From assembly GCA_012026975.1 (NCBI GenBank), contig VEPG01000010.1:1-64000 (forward strand): a stretch of DNA of 64,000 nt. The letters are read 5' to 3'. Of the stretch, positions 19,606 to 28,730 are shown piece by piece (positions within the stretch are counted from its first letter, which is position 1; each line of letters begins with the position of its first letter). The notes below the pieces were generated by a model, which saw only the letters and a list, made by a program, of their open reading frames with translations, did not search any database and had not been told where the DNA came from. This DNA comes from Desulfuromonas sp. (GTDB lineage Bacteria > Desulfobacterota > Desulfuromonadia > Desulfuromonadales > BM103). The translations under genes and the position numbers were made by a program.

Positions 19606-20598
19606 TCAGAACTTGACCGAAAGGCTGATGGCGCCGAAGTCGTCATTCCCCTTCTGGGTCCGGAATTCCTTGGTGCGCAGGACGTGGGTATAACTGAGCC
19701 GGGCCGACGGCCAATCCAGAACCAGACCGAACTGCAGGTCGCCGACCAAAGGATATTTGTCGACGCTGCGGCTGTCGCGAAAGGTGTTGCCGTCGAGAAA
19801 GATATTGCGCGCCACCACTCGTCCGTCAACGCCGGCAAACAGGTACCAGCCGAAATCGGAGGTGGGCGAGAAATCCGAGGTGCCCGGCAGACCCGGCTGG
19901 ATGCGCGGCGGGCCGTAGTCGTTGGGTAGCCGCCGGCCGTAACGCATGGTCAACCCCGCATTGGCGTAGGTAAAGACGTTGCCCAGGGCCCCGCCGACGT
20001 GCGGGGAGAAGTCGATCTCGTTTTTTAAAAAGGTCTTGGCGGCAAGCTCCCGCCAGCTGCGCTGGTAGGTGAGAACGAGTCCCGGCTCGTTCTTCAGTTG
20101 GGTATCCCAGCCCTTGGGCTCGTCGGAATCGATGGTCTTGTGGACGGACTTCTGGCTCTCCTCGGCCAGGGAGGCCGGACCGACCATGCCGAAGGTGATC
20201 CCGAACTGATCGAGCTGCCGGCCCGACTCCACCCCCAGCCCGATCGTCCCGTAGAGCCAGCCGGCATAGGGACGCTCCCCCGGGGGCGGATCGGCGATGG
20301 TGATATCGCTCGGCGTGAACATGCTCTGGCCAAGGGCATAGCCGGGGCGAACCGTTCCCTCCGCCGGGAACCACGGTACCCAGCCGGCCGCTTTCATAGC
20401 CCATCGCGGGGTGGCGGCCGCCCGATCCGGAACCCAGACCAGCCTCACTCCGCTGGTATAGTGGCGGTCGATGTTATAGAAGAGGTCGTTTTCCAGGACA
20501 AAGCTGAGCGTCCCGCTCTTTGTCGACTCCTCCGCCTCGGCCCGAACCGGAGCGAAGAGGATGAGCAGCAGCAAGGGGACAAGCAGAAGGACTCGCAT
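19606..20598 (-). CDS. LpxR-like outer-membrane lipid A deacylase family protein
   Basis: The 330-residue protein has a signal peptide (residues 1 to about 22) and ends as a beta barrel (AISLSVKF). The N-terminal motifs FVLENDLFYNIDRHYTSGVRLVW hold the END and YTSG residues that form the active site in LpxR, which removes the 3'-acyl chain of lipid A. The following GERPYAGWLYG is also typical. Most bacteria outside the enterics carry this family (DUF2219) without a tested function, so lipid A remodelling is a family-level inference. It follows the MFS gene by 69 bases on the same strand and may share its transcript. Confidence 0.82.
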   Translation of the reverse strand: MRVLLLVPLLLLILFAPVRAEAEESTKSGTLSFVLENDLFYNIDRHYTSGVRLVWVPDRAAATPRWAMKAAGWVPWFPAEGTVRPGYALGQSMFTPSDITIADPPPGERPYAGWLYGTIGLGVESGRQLDQFGITFGMVGPASLAEESQKSVHKTIDSDEPKGWDTQLKNEPGLVLTYQRSWRELAAKTFLKNEIDFSPHVGGALGNVFTYANAGLTMRYGRRLPNDYGPPRIQPGLPGTSDFSPTSDFGWYLFAGVDGRVVARNIFLDGNTFRDSRSVDKYPLVGDLQFGLVLDWPSARLSYTHVLRTKEFRTQKGNDDFGAISLSVKF

Positions 20599-20667
20599 CG
20601 GGTCATCGTCGCCAGAGGGTTACGGAACTATGTTCTGGAAAGTTTAACAGACTTTCTGGAGCAGTTT

Positions 20668-21843
20668 TCAATCGACGGCATTCAATCGCGCCGCGCGGTA
20701 GAGATTGCGGAACAGCACCGTCACCGCCAGCGTCGCCGCACCGGCCACCAGAAAGCCGCTCTTGAAGCCGTACCGGGCAATGAGGACACCCATGCTGGTG
20801 GCGCTGGCCATCATGCCGAGATAGATGCAGCTGTTGTAGCCGCCCATGGCCAGCCCGCGCAGCTCGTGCGGGACGACGTCGGCGATCAGGGCGGCCAGGG
20901 CGGTGAAGGCGACCCCCATGCTCACGCCGAGCAGGGCGGCGCAGGCGAACAGCCCCGGCAGGCCGGTGCATTGGCCGGTCAGGGCGAGGGCGGCGGCCAG
21001 GCCGAAGAGCCCGCCGGCCACCAGGGTGCCGCGATCGGCGACGCGGTCGCACAAGCGGCCGAAGGGGATGCGGGAGAGGGCGTTGGCCAGGGCCTGGACG
21101 GCGAAGACCAGGCCGACATGGCCGGCATCCATTCCCAGGGAGGCAAGATACAGCGGGAGGAAGGTCAGGAATACGCCGAAACCGAAGCAGCCGCCAAGAG
21201 TCACCAGCAGACAGGCCCGGAACCGGCGATTGTGGCGCAGTTCGCCGAAGGCCGGCCGGATGGCGCGCCGAGGTCCCGGCTGCGTGGCAGTCGCCGGCAG
21301 GAAGGCGCCGGCCACGAACACCATCGCCAAGGTGAGCCCGCCCGAGATCAGGAAGACCGTGCGCAGTCCCAGCATCCGACCGAGCAGGCCGCCGCTGGCC
21401 GGGCCGAGCATCATGGCGACATTCGAGGCGATGGTGTACATCCCGTAGGCCCGCCCGAGATGGGTACGGGGGGCGATGTCGGCCACATAGGACATCATCG
21501 CCGGCGAGAAGGCCGCCAGGCCGATGCCGAAGAGGAGATAGACCCCGATCATGGCGGCGGGGGTGGTGCTCAGGTAGAGCAGGAAGGAAGAACCGGCGAT
21601 GATCAGCAGCCCGCCGAGAATGACCGTGCGCCGGCCGACACGATCGGAGATGAGCCCGGCGGGGATGGCGAGCAGGCCGGCCATCAGCATGAAGGCGGCG
21701 TTGATCGCCCCGACCTGGGCGGTGCTCGCCCCGAGTTCGGCGGCATAGAGCGGCACCACCGGGATGCGCAGATACGAGCCGAGAAAGCAGGCGAAGCTCA
21801 CCGCACAGCAGGTGAGCAGCAGCGATGCGTAAGAACGGCTCAT
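20668..21843 (-). CDS. MFS transporter
   Basis: This 391-residue membrane protein has about 12 helices. The MFS loop motif appears as ISDRVGRRTVILGG after helix 2 and as RIPFGRLCDRVADRG after helix 8. The family resembles drug/sugar efflux carriers, and the substrate cannot be predicted. ATG 21843 has no evident Shine-Dalgarno sequence. It is preceded at 45 bases by the 43-codon peptide gene at the end of the RND efflux operon, so it is probably co-expressed with the pump. Confidence 0.88.
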   Translation of the reverse strand: MSRSYASLLLTCCAVSFACFLGSYLRIPVVPLYAAELGASTAQVGAINAAFMLMAGLLAIPAGLISDRVGRRTVILGGLLIIAGSSFLLYLSTTPAAMIGVYLLFGIGLAAFSPAMMSYVADIAPRTHLGRAYGMYTIASNVAMMLGPASGGLLGRMLGLRTVFLISGGLTLAMVFVAGAFLPATATQPGPRRAIRPAFGELRHNRRFRACLLVTLGGCFGFGVFLTFLPLYLASLGMDAGHVGLVFAVQALANALSRIPFGRLCDRVADRGTLVAGGLFGLAAALALTGQCTGLPGLFACAALLGVSMGVAFTALAALIADVVPHELRGLAMGGYNSCIYLGMMASATSMGVLIARYGFKSGFLVAGAATLAVTVLFRNLYRAARLNAVD

Positions 21844-21888
21844 AGGCGTGTCGGGTGAACAGCGGACGGGCTGCCGCGGTTCATGCGC

Positions 21889-22020
21889 TCAGTGCCTGGT
21901 CAGCAGATGAATCAGGTTGATCGGCCACTCGGGCGGCGGCTCCTTGGCCAGAAAATACCAGGCGATGACTGCGGCCGTCAGGGCGATGAGGGTGTACAAC
22001 GCGATCCGCGACGGCTTCAC
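21889..22020 (-). CDS. 43-residue single-span membrane peptide, coupled to the efflux OMF gene
   Basis: The product has a basic start (KPSR), one membrane helix (IALYTLIALTAAVIAWYFLA) and a polar, proline-rich tail (KEPPPEWPINLIHLLTRH). Start codon GTG at 22020-22018 overlaps the stop of the outer-membrane factor gene (GTGA), and GGAGGAGGG lies about 11 bases upstream. The coupling and clean topology suggest a real small protein. By analogy with AcrZ, which binds AcrB in E. coli, it might be an accessory subunit of the RND pump. No sequence likeness to AcrZ is claimed. Confidence 0.6.
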   Translation of the reverse strand: MKPSRIALYTLIALTAAVIAWYFLAKEPPPEWPINLIHLLTRH

Positions 22021-23432
22021 TGCTGGACCTGCCCTCCTCCCCCCAACACTTTATACTGCGTCACCAGATTGTCCAGCCGGGCGAGGCGCGCGCCGATCAG
22101 GCTTTGCTGGGCGCCATAGAGAAACCGTTGGGAAACCAGCACGGCCAGGTAATTGTCGACCCCCTTTTCGAAACGCGCCTGGGAGAGTCGGTAACTCTCG
22201 GCGGTGGCGTCGGTCAACGCCTGCTGGGCCGTCAACTGCTCATCGATGGTGCCGCGTCGCGCCAAGGCATCGGCGACTTCCCGGAACGCTGTCTGAATGG
22301 CCTGTTCGTAGCGGGCCACGGCGATATCGCGGTCGACCTCCGCCACCTTCAGATTTGCCAGATTTTTGCCGGCGTCGAAGATCGGCAGGGTAACCCTCGG
22401 CGCGAAACTCCAGACCAGTGAACCATCCTCGAACAGACCGGCCAGTTCGACGCTTCCCGTACCGATTGACGAAACCAGGGTAATGCGCGGGAAAAACGCC
22501 GCCCGAGCCGCGCCGATATTGGCGTTGTATCCCTTGAGCTGGTTTTCGGCCTGAAGGATATCGGGGCGCCGCAGCAAGGCCTCCGAGGGGAGACCCGGAG
22601 AGAAGTCCTTGAGGGCGGTGAGCGTTTCCGAAAGCGTCGACGGCAGCAGTTCGGCCGGCACCGGGGTGCCGACCACCAGGTTGAGGGCGTTCTCGTCCTG
22701 GGCCACCAGGGTGGTGAAGCGGGCGATTTCAACCCGAGCCGCCTCGACGGCGGTTTTGGCCTGGTTTAAATCAAGGGCGGAGGCGATGCCGGCTTCGAAA
22801 CGGCTGCGGGACAATTCATAGGAAACCTGATAGTTGGCAAGAGTCTCCCTGGTGAGCGCCAGCCGTTCGCGATCGGCGGCCAGAGTCAGGTAGTTTGCCG
22901 CAACCTCGCCGACCAGACTGATCTGCACCGCGCGACGCGCCTGCTCGGTAGCCAGGTACTGCTCCAGCGCCTGATCCGTGAGGCTGCGTATCCGGCCGAA
23001 CAGGTCCAGCTCGTAGGCACTGACGGCAAGATCGGCCCGGTACTGATGAATGGTCTCGGCAGAGCCGGTCCCCGCAAGGTCGGCCGGCACCCGCCGGCCG
23101 CTCCCCTCGCCGATGGCGTCGACCCGCGGGAAGAGGTCGGCGCGACTGATCCGGTACTGGGCCCGCGACCGCTCGATATTGAGCGCGGCCACGCGCAGGT
23201 CGCGATTGTTTTCCAGCGCCAGGGTGATCAGCTTCCGCAGTTGCGGATCAATGAAAAACTCCTGCCAGGGGATATCGGCCACAACCTTTCCGGATGCCGC
23301 GGCCCCCTGCTGGTATGACGGACCGCTTGGCCAGACGGCGGGCACGGGAGCTTCCGGGCGGGTGTATTTGGGCGCCAGGCTGCACGCGGAGAGGGCAAGC
23401 AGCATCATGGCGCAGGCAATCGGTCTGTTCAT
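22017..23432 (-). CDS. RND efflux outer-membrane factor (TolC/OprM family lipoprotein)
   Basis: The 471-residue lipoprotein has lipobox LSAC with lipidated C17 and the family start APKYTRPEAPVPAVWP. Two OEP repeats follow, with typical segments DLFGRIRSLTDQALEQYLATEQARRAVQISLVGEVAANYLTL and RPDILQAENQLKGYNANIGAARAAFFPRITL. It forms the outer-membrane exit duct of the tripartite pump. ATG 23432 follows GGGAGCGTAAT and lies just after the pump gene's stop. The longer frame upstream overlaps the pump gene and is rejected. Confidence 0.95.
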   Translation of the reverse strand: MNRPIACAMMLLALSACSLAPKYTRPEAPVPAVWPSGPSYQQGAAASGKVVADIPWQEFFIDPQLRKLITLALENNRDLRVAALNIERSRAQYRISRADLFPRVDAIGEGSGRRVPADLAGTGSAETIHQYRADLAVSAYELDLFGRIRSLTDQALEQYLATEQARRAVQISLVGEVAANYLTLAADRERLALTRETLANYQVSYELSRSRFEAGIASALDLNQAKTAVEAARVEIARFTTLVAQDENALNLVVGTPVPAELLPSTLSETLTALKDFSPGLPSEALLRRPDILQAENQLKGYNANIGAARAAFFPRITLVSSIGTGSVELAGLFEDGSLVWSFAPRVTLPIFDAGKNLANLKVAEVDRDIAVARYEQAIQTAFREVADALARRGTIDEQLTAQQALTDATAESYRLSQARFEKGVDNYLAVLVSQRFLYGAQQSLIGARLARLDNLVTQYKVLGGGGQVQQ

Positions 23433-23433
23433 A

Positions 23434-26400
23434 TTACGCTCCCTCGGCAGCGGTAGCTTCTGCTGCGTGCTTTTTATATTTTTTCCGGCCAAAGATGCGC
23501 GAAACCATGACAAAGAAGAACGGGATGAAGATCAGGTCGATGAAGGTGGCGGAGAGCAGGCCACCGGTCACGGCGGTGCCGATGGCATTCTGCGCGGCTG
23601 CCCCCGCTCCTTTGGTCAGTGCCAGTGGCAGGGTGCCGAAGAAGAAGGCCAGCGAAGTCATGATGACCGGCCGCAGCCGGATCTTGACCGCCGCCAGGGT
23701 AGCCTCGACCAACTCATGCCCCTGGTGCAGCTGATCCTTGATGAACTGAATGATCAGGATCGCGTTCTTGGTGGACAACCCCACCGTGGTCAACAGACCG
23801 ATCTGCAGATAGACGTCGTTGGGGAGGACCCGCAGCGTCACCGCCGTGACCGCCCCTACCAGCCCCAGGGGGAGCATGAGCAGATTGACAAAGGGGATTG
23901 TCCAACTTTCGTAAAGGGCCGCCACCGCCAAAAACACCACCAGCAGCGAGATGGCATAGAGGGCCGGGGCCTGCGCACCGGCCTTCTTTTCCTCGTAGGA
24001 GAGACCGGTCCACTCGTAGCCGATGCCGGGAGGGAGCTTGGCCGCCATCTTCTCCATTTCCAGCATGGCCTCGCCGGTGCTGATGCCAGCGGCGGCCTGC
24101 CCCATGATCTCCACCGACGGGATGCCGTTGTAGCGCTCCAGGCGGGGCGAACCATAGACCCAGCGGGCGGTGGAAAAGGCCGAGAACGGCACCATCTCCC
24201 CCTGGTTGTTGCGGACGTACCACTTGCCGATATCCTCGGGGAGCATCCGGTACCTGGCATCGGCCTGGAGATAGACCTTCTTGACCCGGCCGTTCTCGAT
24301 GAAATCGTTGACGTAGGAACTTCCCCAGGCGGTGGCCAGCACCTCGTTGACATTCGCCAGCGAGACCCCCAGGGCCCCGGCCCGCACATCATCGATATCC
24401 AGCTTGAACTGGGGGGCGTCGTCCTGACCGTTGGGCCGCACCGCGATCAGCTTGGGATTCTGCATGGCCATCCCCAACAGCTGGTTGCGCGCTTCCATCA
24501 ACTTTTCATGCCCCAGGCCGCCGCGGTCCTGCAGCATGAGGTCGAAGCCGTTGGCCTGCCCCAGCTCGATCACGGCCGGCGGTGAAAAGGCGAAGGCCAG
24601 ACCATCCTTGATTTTGGAGAAGGCCGCCATGGCCCGGCCGGCCACGGCCTTGGCCCGCAGGTTCGGCTGTTGGCGCAGATCCCAGTCCTTGAGCCGCACG
24701 AAGGCCAGCCCCATGTTTTGACCGCGCCCGGCAAAGCTGAAGCCGGCGACAGTGATGATCGTCTCCACCGCCTCTTTTTCGTCCTCCAGAAAATGCCTCT
24801 CCATCTGCTCGATGACCTTGATGGTCCGTTCCTTGGCCGCCCCGGCGGGGAGTTGAACCTGGCAGATGATGAAGCCCTGGTCCTCGTCGGGGAGGAACGC
24901 CGTCGGCAGCCGCAGGAAAAAGAAAACCATGACCGCCACGATGGCACCGTAAATGACCAGGTAACGGACCGGTTTGCCGAAGGAGCGGCCGACGATCCCC
25001 TCGTATTTGCCCCGGCTCCACTCGAACAGCTTGTTGAACCAGCGGAAGAACTGGCAGAACCAGCCGCAATCGCCGGCGGCATGCCCCTTTTCAATCGGCT
25101 TGAGCAGGGTCGAGCAGAGGGCGGGGGTCAGGATCATCGCCACCAGCACCGACAGGATCATGGCCGCGATGATGGTGATCGAAAACTGCCGGTAGATGAC
25201 GCCGGTGGAGCCGCCGAAGAAGGCCATCGGCAGGAAGACCGCCGTCAGCACCGTGGCGATGCCGATCAGGGCGCTGGTGATCTGCCCCATCGACTTGATG
25301 GTGGCGTCGTGGGGCGACAGCCCCTCCTCGGACATGATCCGCTCGACGTTCTCGACGACGACGATGGCGTCGTCCACCAACAGGCCGATGACGATGACCA
25401 GGGCGAACATGGTCAGGGTGTTGATGGAGAAACCGCTGGCCGCCAGCACCCCCATCGTCCCGAGGAGCACTACCGGTACGGCGATGGTGGGGATCAGGGT
25501 GGCCCGGAAGTTCTGCAGGAAGAGGAACATGATGATGAAGACCAGGAAGACCGCTTCGATCAGGGTCATCACCACTTCTTTGATGGAGATCTTGACGAAG
25601 GGGGTGGTGTCGTAGGGGTAGACCACCTTCATGCCGGCGGGGAAATATCTTTCCAATTCCGCCATCTTGGCCTTGATCCGGTCCCCGGTATCGAGGGCGT
25701 TGGCCCCGGCCGCCAGGCGGAGCGCCATCCCCCCGAGCGGTTTCCCCTTGTAGCGCGCTTCGATCTCGTAATTCTCGGTGCCGACCTTGCAATCGGCCAC
25801 GTCCCGCAGTTTGACCGTGGAACCGTCACCGTTGGTGCGCAGGATGATGGCGCCGAACTGCTCCGGGGTCTGCAGCAGGGTCCGGGCGGTGATGGTCGCG
25901 TTCAGCTGCTGGCCCAGGGGCGCGGGGCTGCCGCCGAACTGCCCCGCCGACACCTGGGCGTTCTGGGCCTGCACCGCCGCGATCACGTCATTGGTGGTCA
26001 GGTGAAAGTTGTTCAGCCTGGCGGGGTCGAGCCAGATACGCATGGCGTTCTGGGAGCCGAACACCGTGACCTCGCCGACCCCTTCGGTCCGGCTGATGAT
26101 GTCCTGGACATTGGCCACCAGATAGTCGGTCAGGGCCGGGCGGTCCATGGAGCCGTCCACCGACACCAGGCCGACGATCATCAGGAAGTTCCGGGTCGAC
26201 TTGACCACCTGGATCCCCTGCCTCTGTACCACCTGGGGGAGGAGCGGCGTGGCCAGCTGCAGCTTGTTCTGCACCTGCACCTGGGCGATGTTCGGATCGG
26301 TGCCGGCCTTGAACGTCAGGTTGATGGCCACGGCCCCGGCCGAATCGCTGGTCGAGGACATGTAAATCAGGTTGTCGATCCCGTTCAGCTTCTGCTCGAT

Positions 26401-26592
26401 GACCTGGGTGACCGTATCCTGCACCGTCTGGGCCGAGGCCCCGGGGTAGACGGCGTTGATGGTGATCTGCGGCGGCGCGATCGGCGGATACTGGGAGACC
26501 GGCAGCGTTTTGATCGCCAGCAGTCCCGCCAGCATGACCATGATGGCGATCACCCAGGCGAAGATCGGGCGATCGATGAAAAATCTCGGCAT
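23434..26592 (-). CDS. RND multidrug efflux pump inner-membrane transporter (AcrB/MexB type)
   Basis: This 1052-residue proton-driven transporter belongs to the hydrophobe/amphiphile efflux-1 family. The N-terminus [27 protein letters not shown] is classic. The proton-relay aspartate pair is in [18 protein letters not shown] and the relay lysine is in [16 protein letters not shown]. Twelve membrane helices and two large periplasmic loops give normal length. AAGGAG precedes ATG 26592 by 8 bases. It works with the adaptor (upstream) and outer-membrane factor (downstream). Likely substrates are hydrophobic drugs, solvents or bile-like compounds, which cannot be narrowed from sequence. Confidence 0.97.
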   Translation of the reverse strand: MPRFFIDRPIFAWVIAIMVMLAGLLAIKTLPVSQYPPIAPPQITINAVYPGASAQTVQDTVTQVIEQKLNGIDNLIYMSSTSDSAGAVAINLTFKAGTDPNIAQVQVQNKLQLATPLLPQVVQRQGIQVVKSTRNFLMIVGLVSVDGSMDRPALTDYLVANVQDIISRTEGVGEVTVFGSQNAMRIWLDPARLNNFHLTTNDVIAAVQAQNAQVSAGQFGGSPAPLGQQLNATITARTLLQTPEQFGAIILRTNGDGSTVKLRDVADCKVGTENYEIEARYKGKPLGGMALRLAAGANALDTGDRIKAKMAELERYFPAGMKVVYPYDTTPFVKISIKEVVMTLIEAVFLVFIIMFLFLQNFRATLIPTIAVPVVLLGTMGVLAASGFSINTLTMFALVIVIGLLVDDAIVVVENVERIMSEEGLSPHDATIKSMGQITSALIGIATVLTAVFLPMAFFGGSTGVIYRQFSITIIAAMILSVLVAMILTPALCSTLLKPIEKGHAAGDCGWFCQFFRWFNKLFEWSRGKYEGIVGRSFGKPVRYLVIYGAIVAVMVFFFLRLPTAFLPDEDQGFIICQVQLPAGAAKERTIKVIEQMERHFLEDEKEAVETIITVAGFSFAGRGQNMGLAFVRLKDWDLRQQPNLRAKAVAGRAMAAFSKIKDGLAFAFSPPAVIELGQANGFDLMLQDRGGLGHEKLMEARNQLLGMAMQNPKLIAVRPNGQDDAPQFKLDIDDVRAGALGVSLANVNEVLATAWGSSYVNDFIENGRVKKVYLQADARYRMLPEDIGKWYVRNNQGEMVPFSAFSTARWVYGSPRLERYNGIPSVEIMGQAAAGISTGEAMLEMEKMAAKLPPGIGYEWTGLSYEEKKAGAQAPALYAISLLVVFLAVAALYESWTIPFVNLLMLPLGLVGAVTAVTLRVLPNDVYLQIGLLTTVGLSTKNAILIIQFIKDQLHQGHELVEATLAAVKIRLRPVIMTSLAFFFGTLPLALTKGAGAAAQNAIGTAVTGGLLSATFIDLIFIPFFFVMVSRIFGRKKYKKHAAEATAAEGA

Positions 26593-26617
26593 GGAGGAAA
26601 CTCCTTAAAGGCTTTTT

Positions 26618-26655
26618 ATAGGTCTTATCGGCCTTATATGACTCATAAGACCTAT
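26618..26655. repeat. Palindromic repeat between efflux adaptor and pump genes
   Basis: ATAGGTCTTAT (26618-26628) and ATAAGACCTAT (26645-26655) are perfect 11-bp arms. It sits in the 65-base gap between adaptor stop and pump start, another example of an intra-operon palindrome. Confidence 0.75.
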
Positions 26656-26657
26656 GA

Positions 26658-27848
26658 TTATTTCGCCGGAGCCACTGCCGGAACTCCACCACTCGGCGGC
26701 GCACCGAACGGCACGGCCTTGACGACGGTTCCCGGGCGGGCCTTTTGAATTCCTTCCAGAATGACCCGGTCACCGGCCTTGAGCCCTTCGCTCACCAGCC
26801 AGCTGTCACCCACTGTCCGCGCAACCTTGATCATTCGCGGCTCGACCTTCTCCTCATTGCCGACCACCATGGCCATGGCATTGCCGGCGGGGTTGCGGGT
26901 CACCCCGCGCTGCGGCACCAGGATCGCTTGCTCGTCGACGCCCTCCTCGAGGACCGCACGGACGAACATTCCCGGCAGGAGCAGCTGCTCGGGGTTGGGA
27001 AAGAGGTTGCGCAGGGTCACGGAGCCGGTGCTCTGATCCACGGTGACCTCGGAGAATTTCAGGGTTCCCGCCTGCGCGTAGGCAGTGCCGTCCTCCAGCA
27101 GCAGCCTGACCTGGGCCTGATTTGTCCCGCCGTTTTTCAGCAGACCGCTGGCCAGGCTCTGCCTGAGACGCAACAGGTCGGCCGTCGACTGGGTGACATC
27201 GACATAGACCGGATCGAGTTGCTGGATCGTCGCCAGGGTGGCGTCCTGGCTGGCCTTCACCAGCGCACCGGTCGTCACCGAGGAACGACCGATCCGGCCG
27301 GAGATGGGCGCCTTGACGCTGGTGTAGTCGAGGTTGATGCGGGCATTTTCCACCGCCGCCCGGGCGCTTTCCACGTCAGCTTCAGCCTGCAGCAGTGCCG
27401 CGCTGGCATCGTCAAAATCCTGCTGGCTGACCGCCTTGATCGTGACCAGTTCCCGGAAGCGCTCCGCCTTGAGACGGGCCGGCACCAGGTTGGCCTCGGC
27501 CCGGGAGAGTGCCGCCCTGGCGCTGGCGAAGGCCGCCCGGTAGATGGCCGGGTCGATCTGGTAGAGCACCTGGCCGGCCTTGACGTCGGAGCCTTCGGTA
27601 AAGAGCCGCTGCTGGATGATCCCGCCGACCTGCGGCCGCACTTCGGCGACCAGGTGCGGGGCGACCCGTCCGGGCAGCTCCGTGGTCAGCACCGCGCGTT
27701 GCGGCTGGATGGTGAGCACCCCGACCTCGGGAGGGGCGGCAGGAGCCGGAGCGGGGGCGGAACCCTGCTTGTTGCAGCCGCCGAGCAGCAGCGAGCCGCC
27801 AAGGATCACGGCGGCAAGGGTCAGGTTCATTCTGGTCAGGTTGTTCAT
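26658..27848 (-). CDS. RND efflux periplasmic adaptor (AcrA/MexA-type lipoprotein)
   Basis: This 396-residue membrane-fusion protein has a lipobox (LLLGGC). The barrel-sandwich and lipoyl halves carry PEVGVLTIQPQRAVLTTELPGRVAPHLVAEVRPQVGGIIQ and GRIGRSSVTTGALV, and an alpha-hairpin lies between. It bridges the pump and the outer-membrane duct. ATG 27848 has GAGG 5 bases upstream; GTG 27854 is possible. It is the first gene of the efflux operon, 58 bases after the TetR gene. Confidence 0.95.
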   Translation of the reverse strand: MNNLTRMNLTLAAVILGGSLLLGGCNKQGSAPAPAPAAPPEVGVLTIQPQRAVLTTELPGRVAPHLVAEVRPQVGGIIQQRLFTEGSDVKAGQVLYQIDPAIYRAAFASARAALSRAEANLVPARLKAERFRELVTIKAVSQQDFDDASAALLQAEADVESARAAVENARINLDYTSVKAPISGRIGRSSVTTGALVKASQDATLATIQQLDPVYVDVTQSTADLLRLRQSLASGLLKNGGTNQAQVRLLLEDGTAYAQAGTLKFSEVTVDQSTGSVTLRNLFPNPEQLLLPGMFVRAVLEEGVDEQAILVPQRGVTRNPAGNAMAMVVGNEEKVEPRMIKVARTVGDSWLVSEGLKAGDRVILEGIQKARPGTVVKAVPFGAPPSGGVPAVAPAK

Positions 27849-27906
27849 AAACACCTCTGCACGGTTATTGAGAAATTGATTTGCCTATGGATGATCAAGG
27901 TGAGGA

Positions 27907-28479
27907 TCAACGTTTCAGGCCGTCCCAGCAGGCGGCCACTATCTGTTCGATAAGGGTTTCGTCCAGATGGACGAACTCCAGGATGTGGTCGCGACAGACG
28001 TCGACCAGCGGCCCGAACGCCAGGGCGCAAAGCACCGGCAACGGCAGAGCCTTGATGATCCGCTGTTCGAGAGCTTCCTCGAAAAGTTTGAAGATCAAGC
28101 TTTTTTCCTGGTTGCCGAAAAGCTTCTCCCGACGATGGGCCGCGCCGTAGGGCGAGTCGAAAAACTGCTCCATGAACCGGAATTCCATCGGTGAGGCAAC
28201 AAAATATTTGACGATTTTTTTCTCGATGTGCAGAAAACGTTCGCGGATCGGCCGCTCCGCGGGGTAATCCTCGGTCAGCACCGCCAACAGCTGGCGTTCA
28301 AGACAGGCATGGGTTTCCCGGATCAGGTCATCCTTGCTCTCGAAGTAACGATAAATGGTGCCGGCCGCCACTCCGGCCCGCTCCGCGACCAACGCCATCG
28401 GCGCACCGTGGAAGCCGTGCTCGGCAATCAGCTCCATGGCCGCGCGGATGATCTCGTCACGTTTTTCCGGTTTGGTCAT
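27907..28479 (-). CDS. TetR-family repressor of the RND efflux operon
   Basis: The 190-residue regulator has a TetR-type N-terminal helix-turn-helix (RDEIIRAAMELIAEHGFHGAPMALVAERAGVAAGTIYRYFESKDDL). The variable C-terminal ligand-binding domain includes MEFRFMEQFFDSPYG. ATG 28479 is preceded by AGGAGGTGTC. The perfect 22-bp palindrome just upstream (28487-28508) is the likely operator, implying autorepression and control of the efflux genes that follow on the same strand. The inducing ligand is unknown. Confidence 0.92.
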   Translation of the reverse strand: MTKPEKRDEIIRAAMELIAEHGFHGAPMALVAERAGVAAGTIYRYFESKDDLIRETHACLERQLLAVLTEDYPAERPIRERFLHIEKKIVKYFVASPMEFRFMEQFFDSPYGAAHRREKLFGNQEKSLIFKLFEEALEQRIIKALPLPVLCALAFGPLVDVCRDHILEFVHLDETLIEQIVAACWDGLKR

Positions 28480-28486
28480 GACACCT

Positions 28487-28508
28487 CCTGAATGAACGTT
28501 CATTCAGG
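28487..28508. promoter_or_regulatory. Operator for the TetR-type repressor
   Basis: The 22-bp sequence is a perfect palindrome with arm CCTGAATGAAC. It begins 7 bases upstream of the regulator's ATG and overlaps its ribosome site, so it would repress the tetR-efflux transcript. Confidence 0.8.
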
Positions 28509-28544
28509 ATAGCGGGTCTTCCCCGGCAGGTCAAGATTAATTAA

Positions 28545-28724
28545 ACGCAAGGCCACCTGTGCAAATCGCCGGTCCCGGTTCGTCAGGATGGTGCCGAAAA
28601 AATACGGGCATTCACGTTTTCGCGGCTCGACCTTTGCGTTATCTTCAGCACAACAAGAACGTTACAAACGTTCAACCTCCTAGTCCTGGCCCCGTGACCG
28701 CCTCCTGTCACGGGGCATTTTTTT
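28545..28724 (+). ncRNA. Candidate small RNA with CCUCC-loop hairpins and a terminator
   Basis: On the plus strand, AACGCAAGG near 28545 can pair with CCTTTGCGTT near 28631-28640, enclosing about 80 structured bases. GAACGTT/ACA/AACGTTC follows (28657-28673), then single-stranded CCTCC, then a 9-bp hairpin CCCCGTGAC/GTCACGGGG (28690-28715) with loop CGCCTCCT and a T7 run. No gene of fitting strand ends here, and no convincing promoter was found. It could instead be part of the 3' region of the minus-strand dehydrogenase gene. Confidence 0.3.
28690..28724 (+). terminator. Plus-strand terminator-like hairpin with anti-Shine-Dalgarno loop
   Basis: Perfect arms CCCCGTGAC and GTCACGGGG flank CGCCTCCT. 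CATTTTTTT follows on the plus strand. It also lies just downstream of the glutamate dehydrogenase stop on the other strand, where no T-run follows the stem. Confidence 0.6.
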
Positions 28725-28730
28725 CCTTTT

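Noticed and set aside
24670-26748. Plus-strand open frame of 692 codons opposite the RND pump
   Set aside because: It is antisense to a clear AcrB-type gene and its product is rich in D, G, H and R without any fold.
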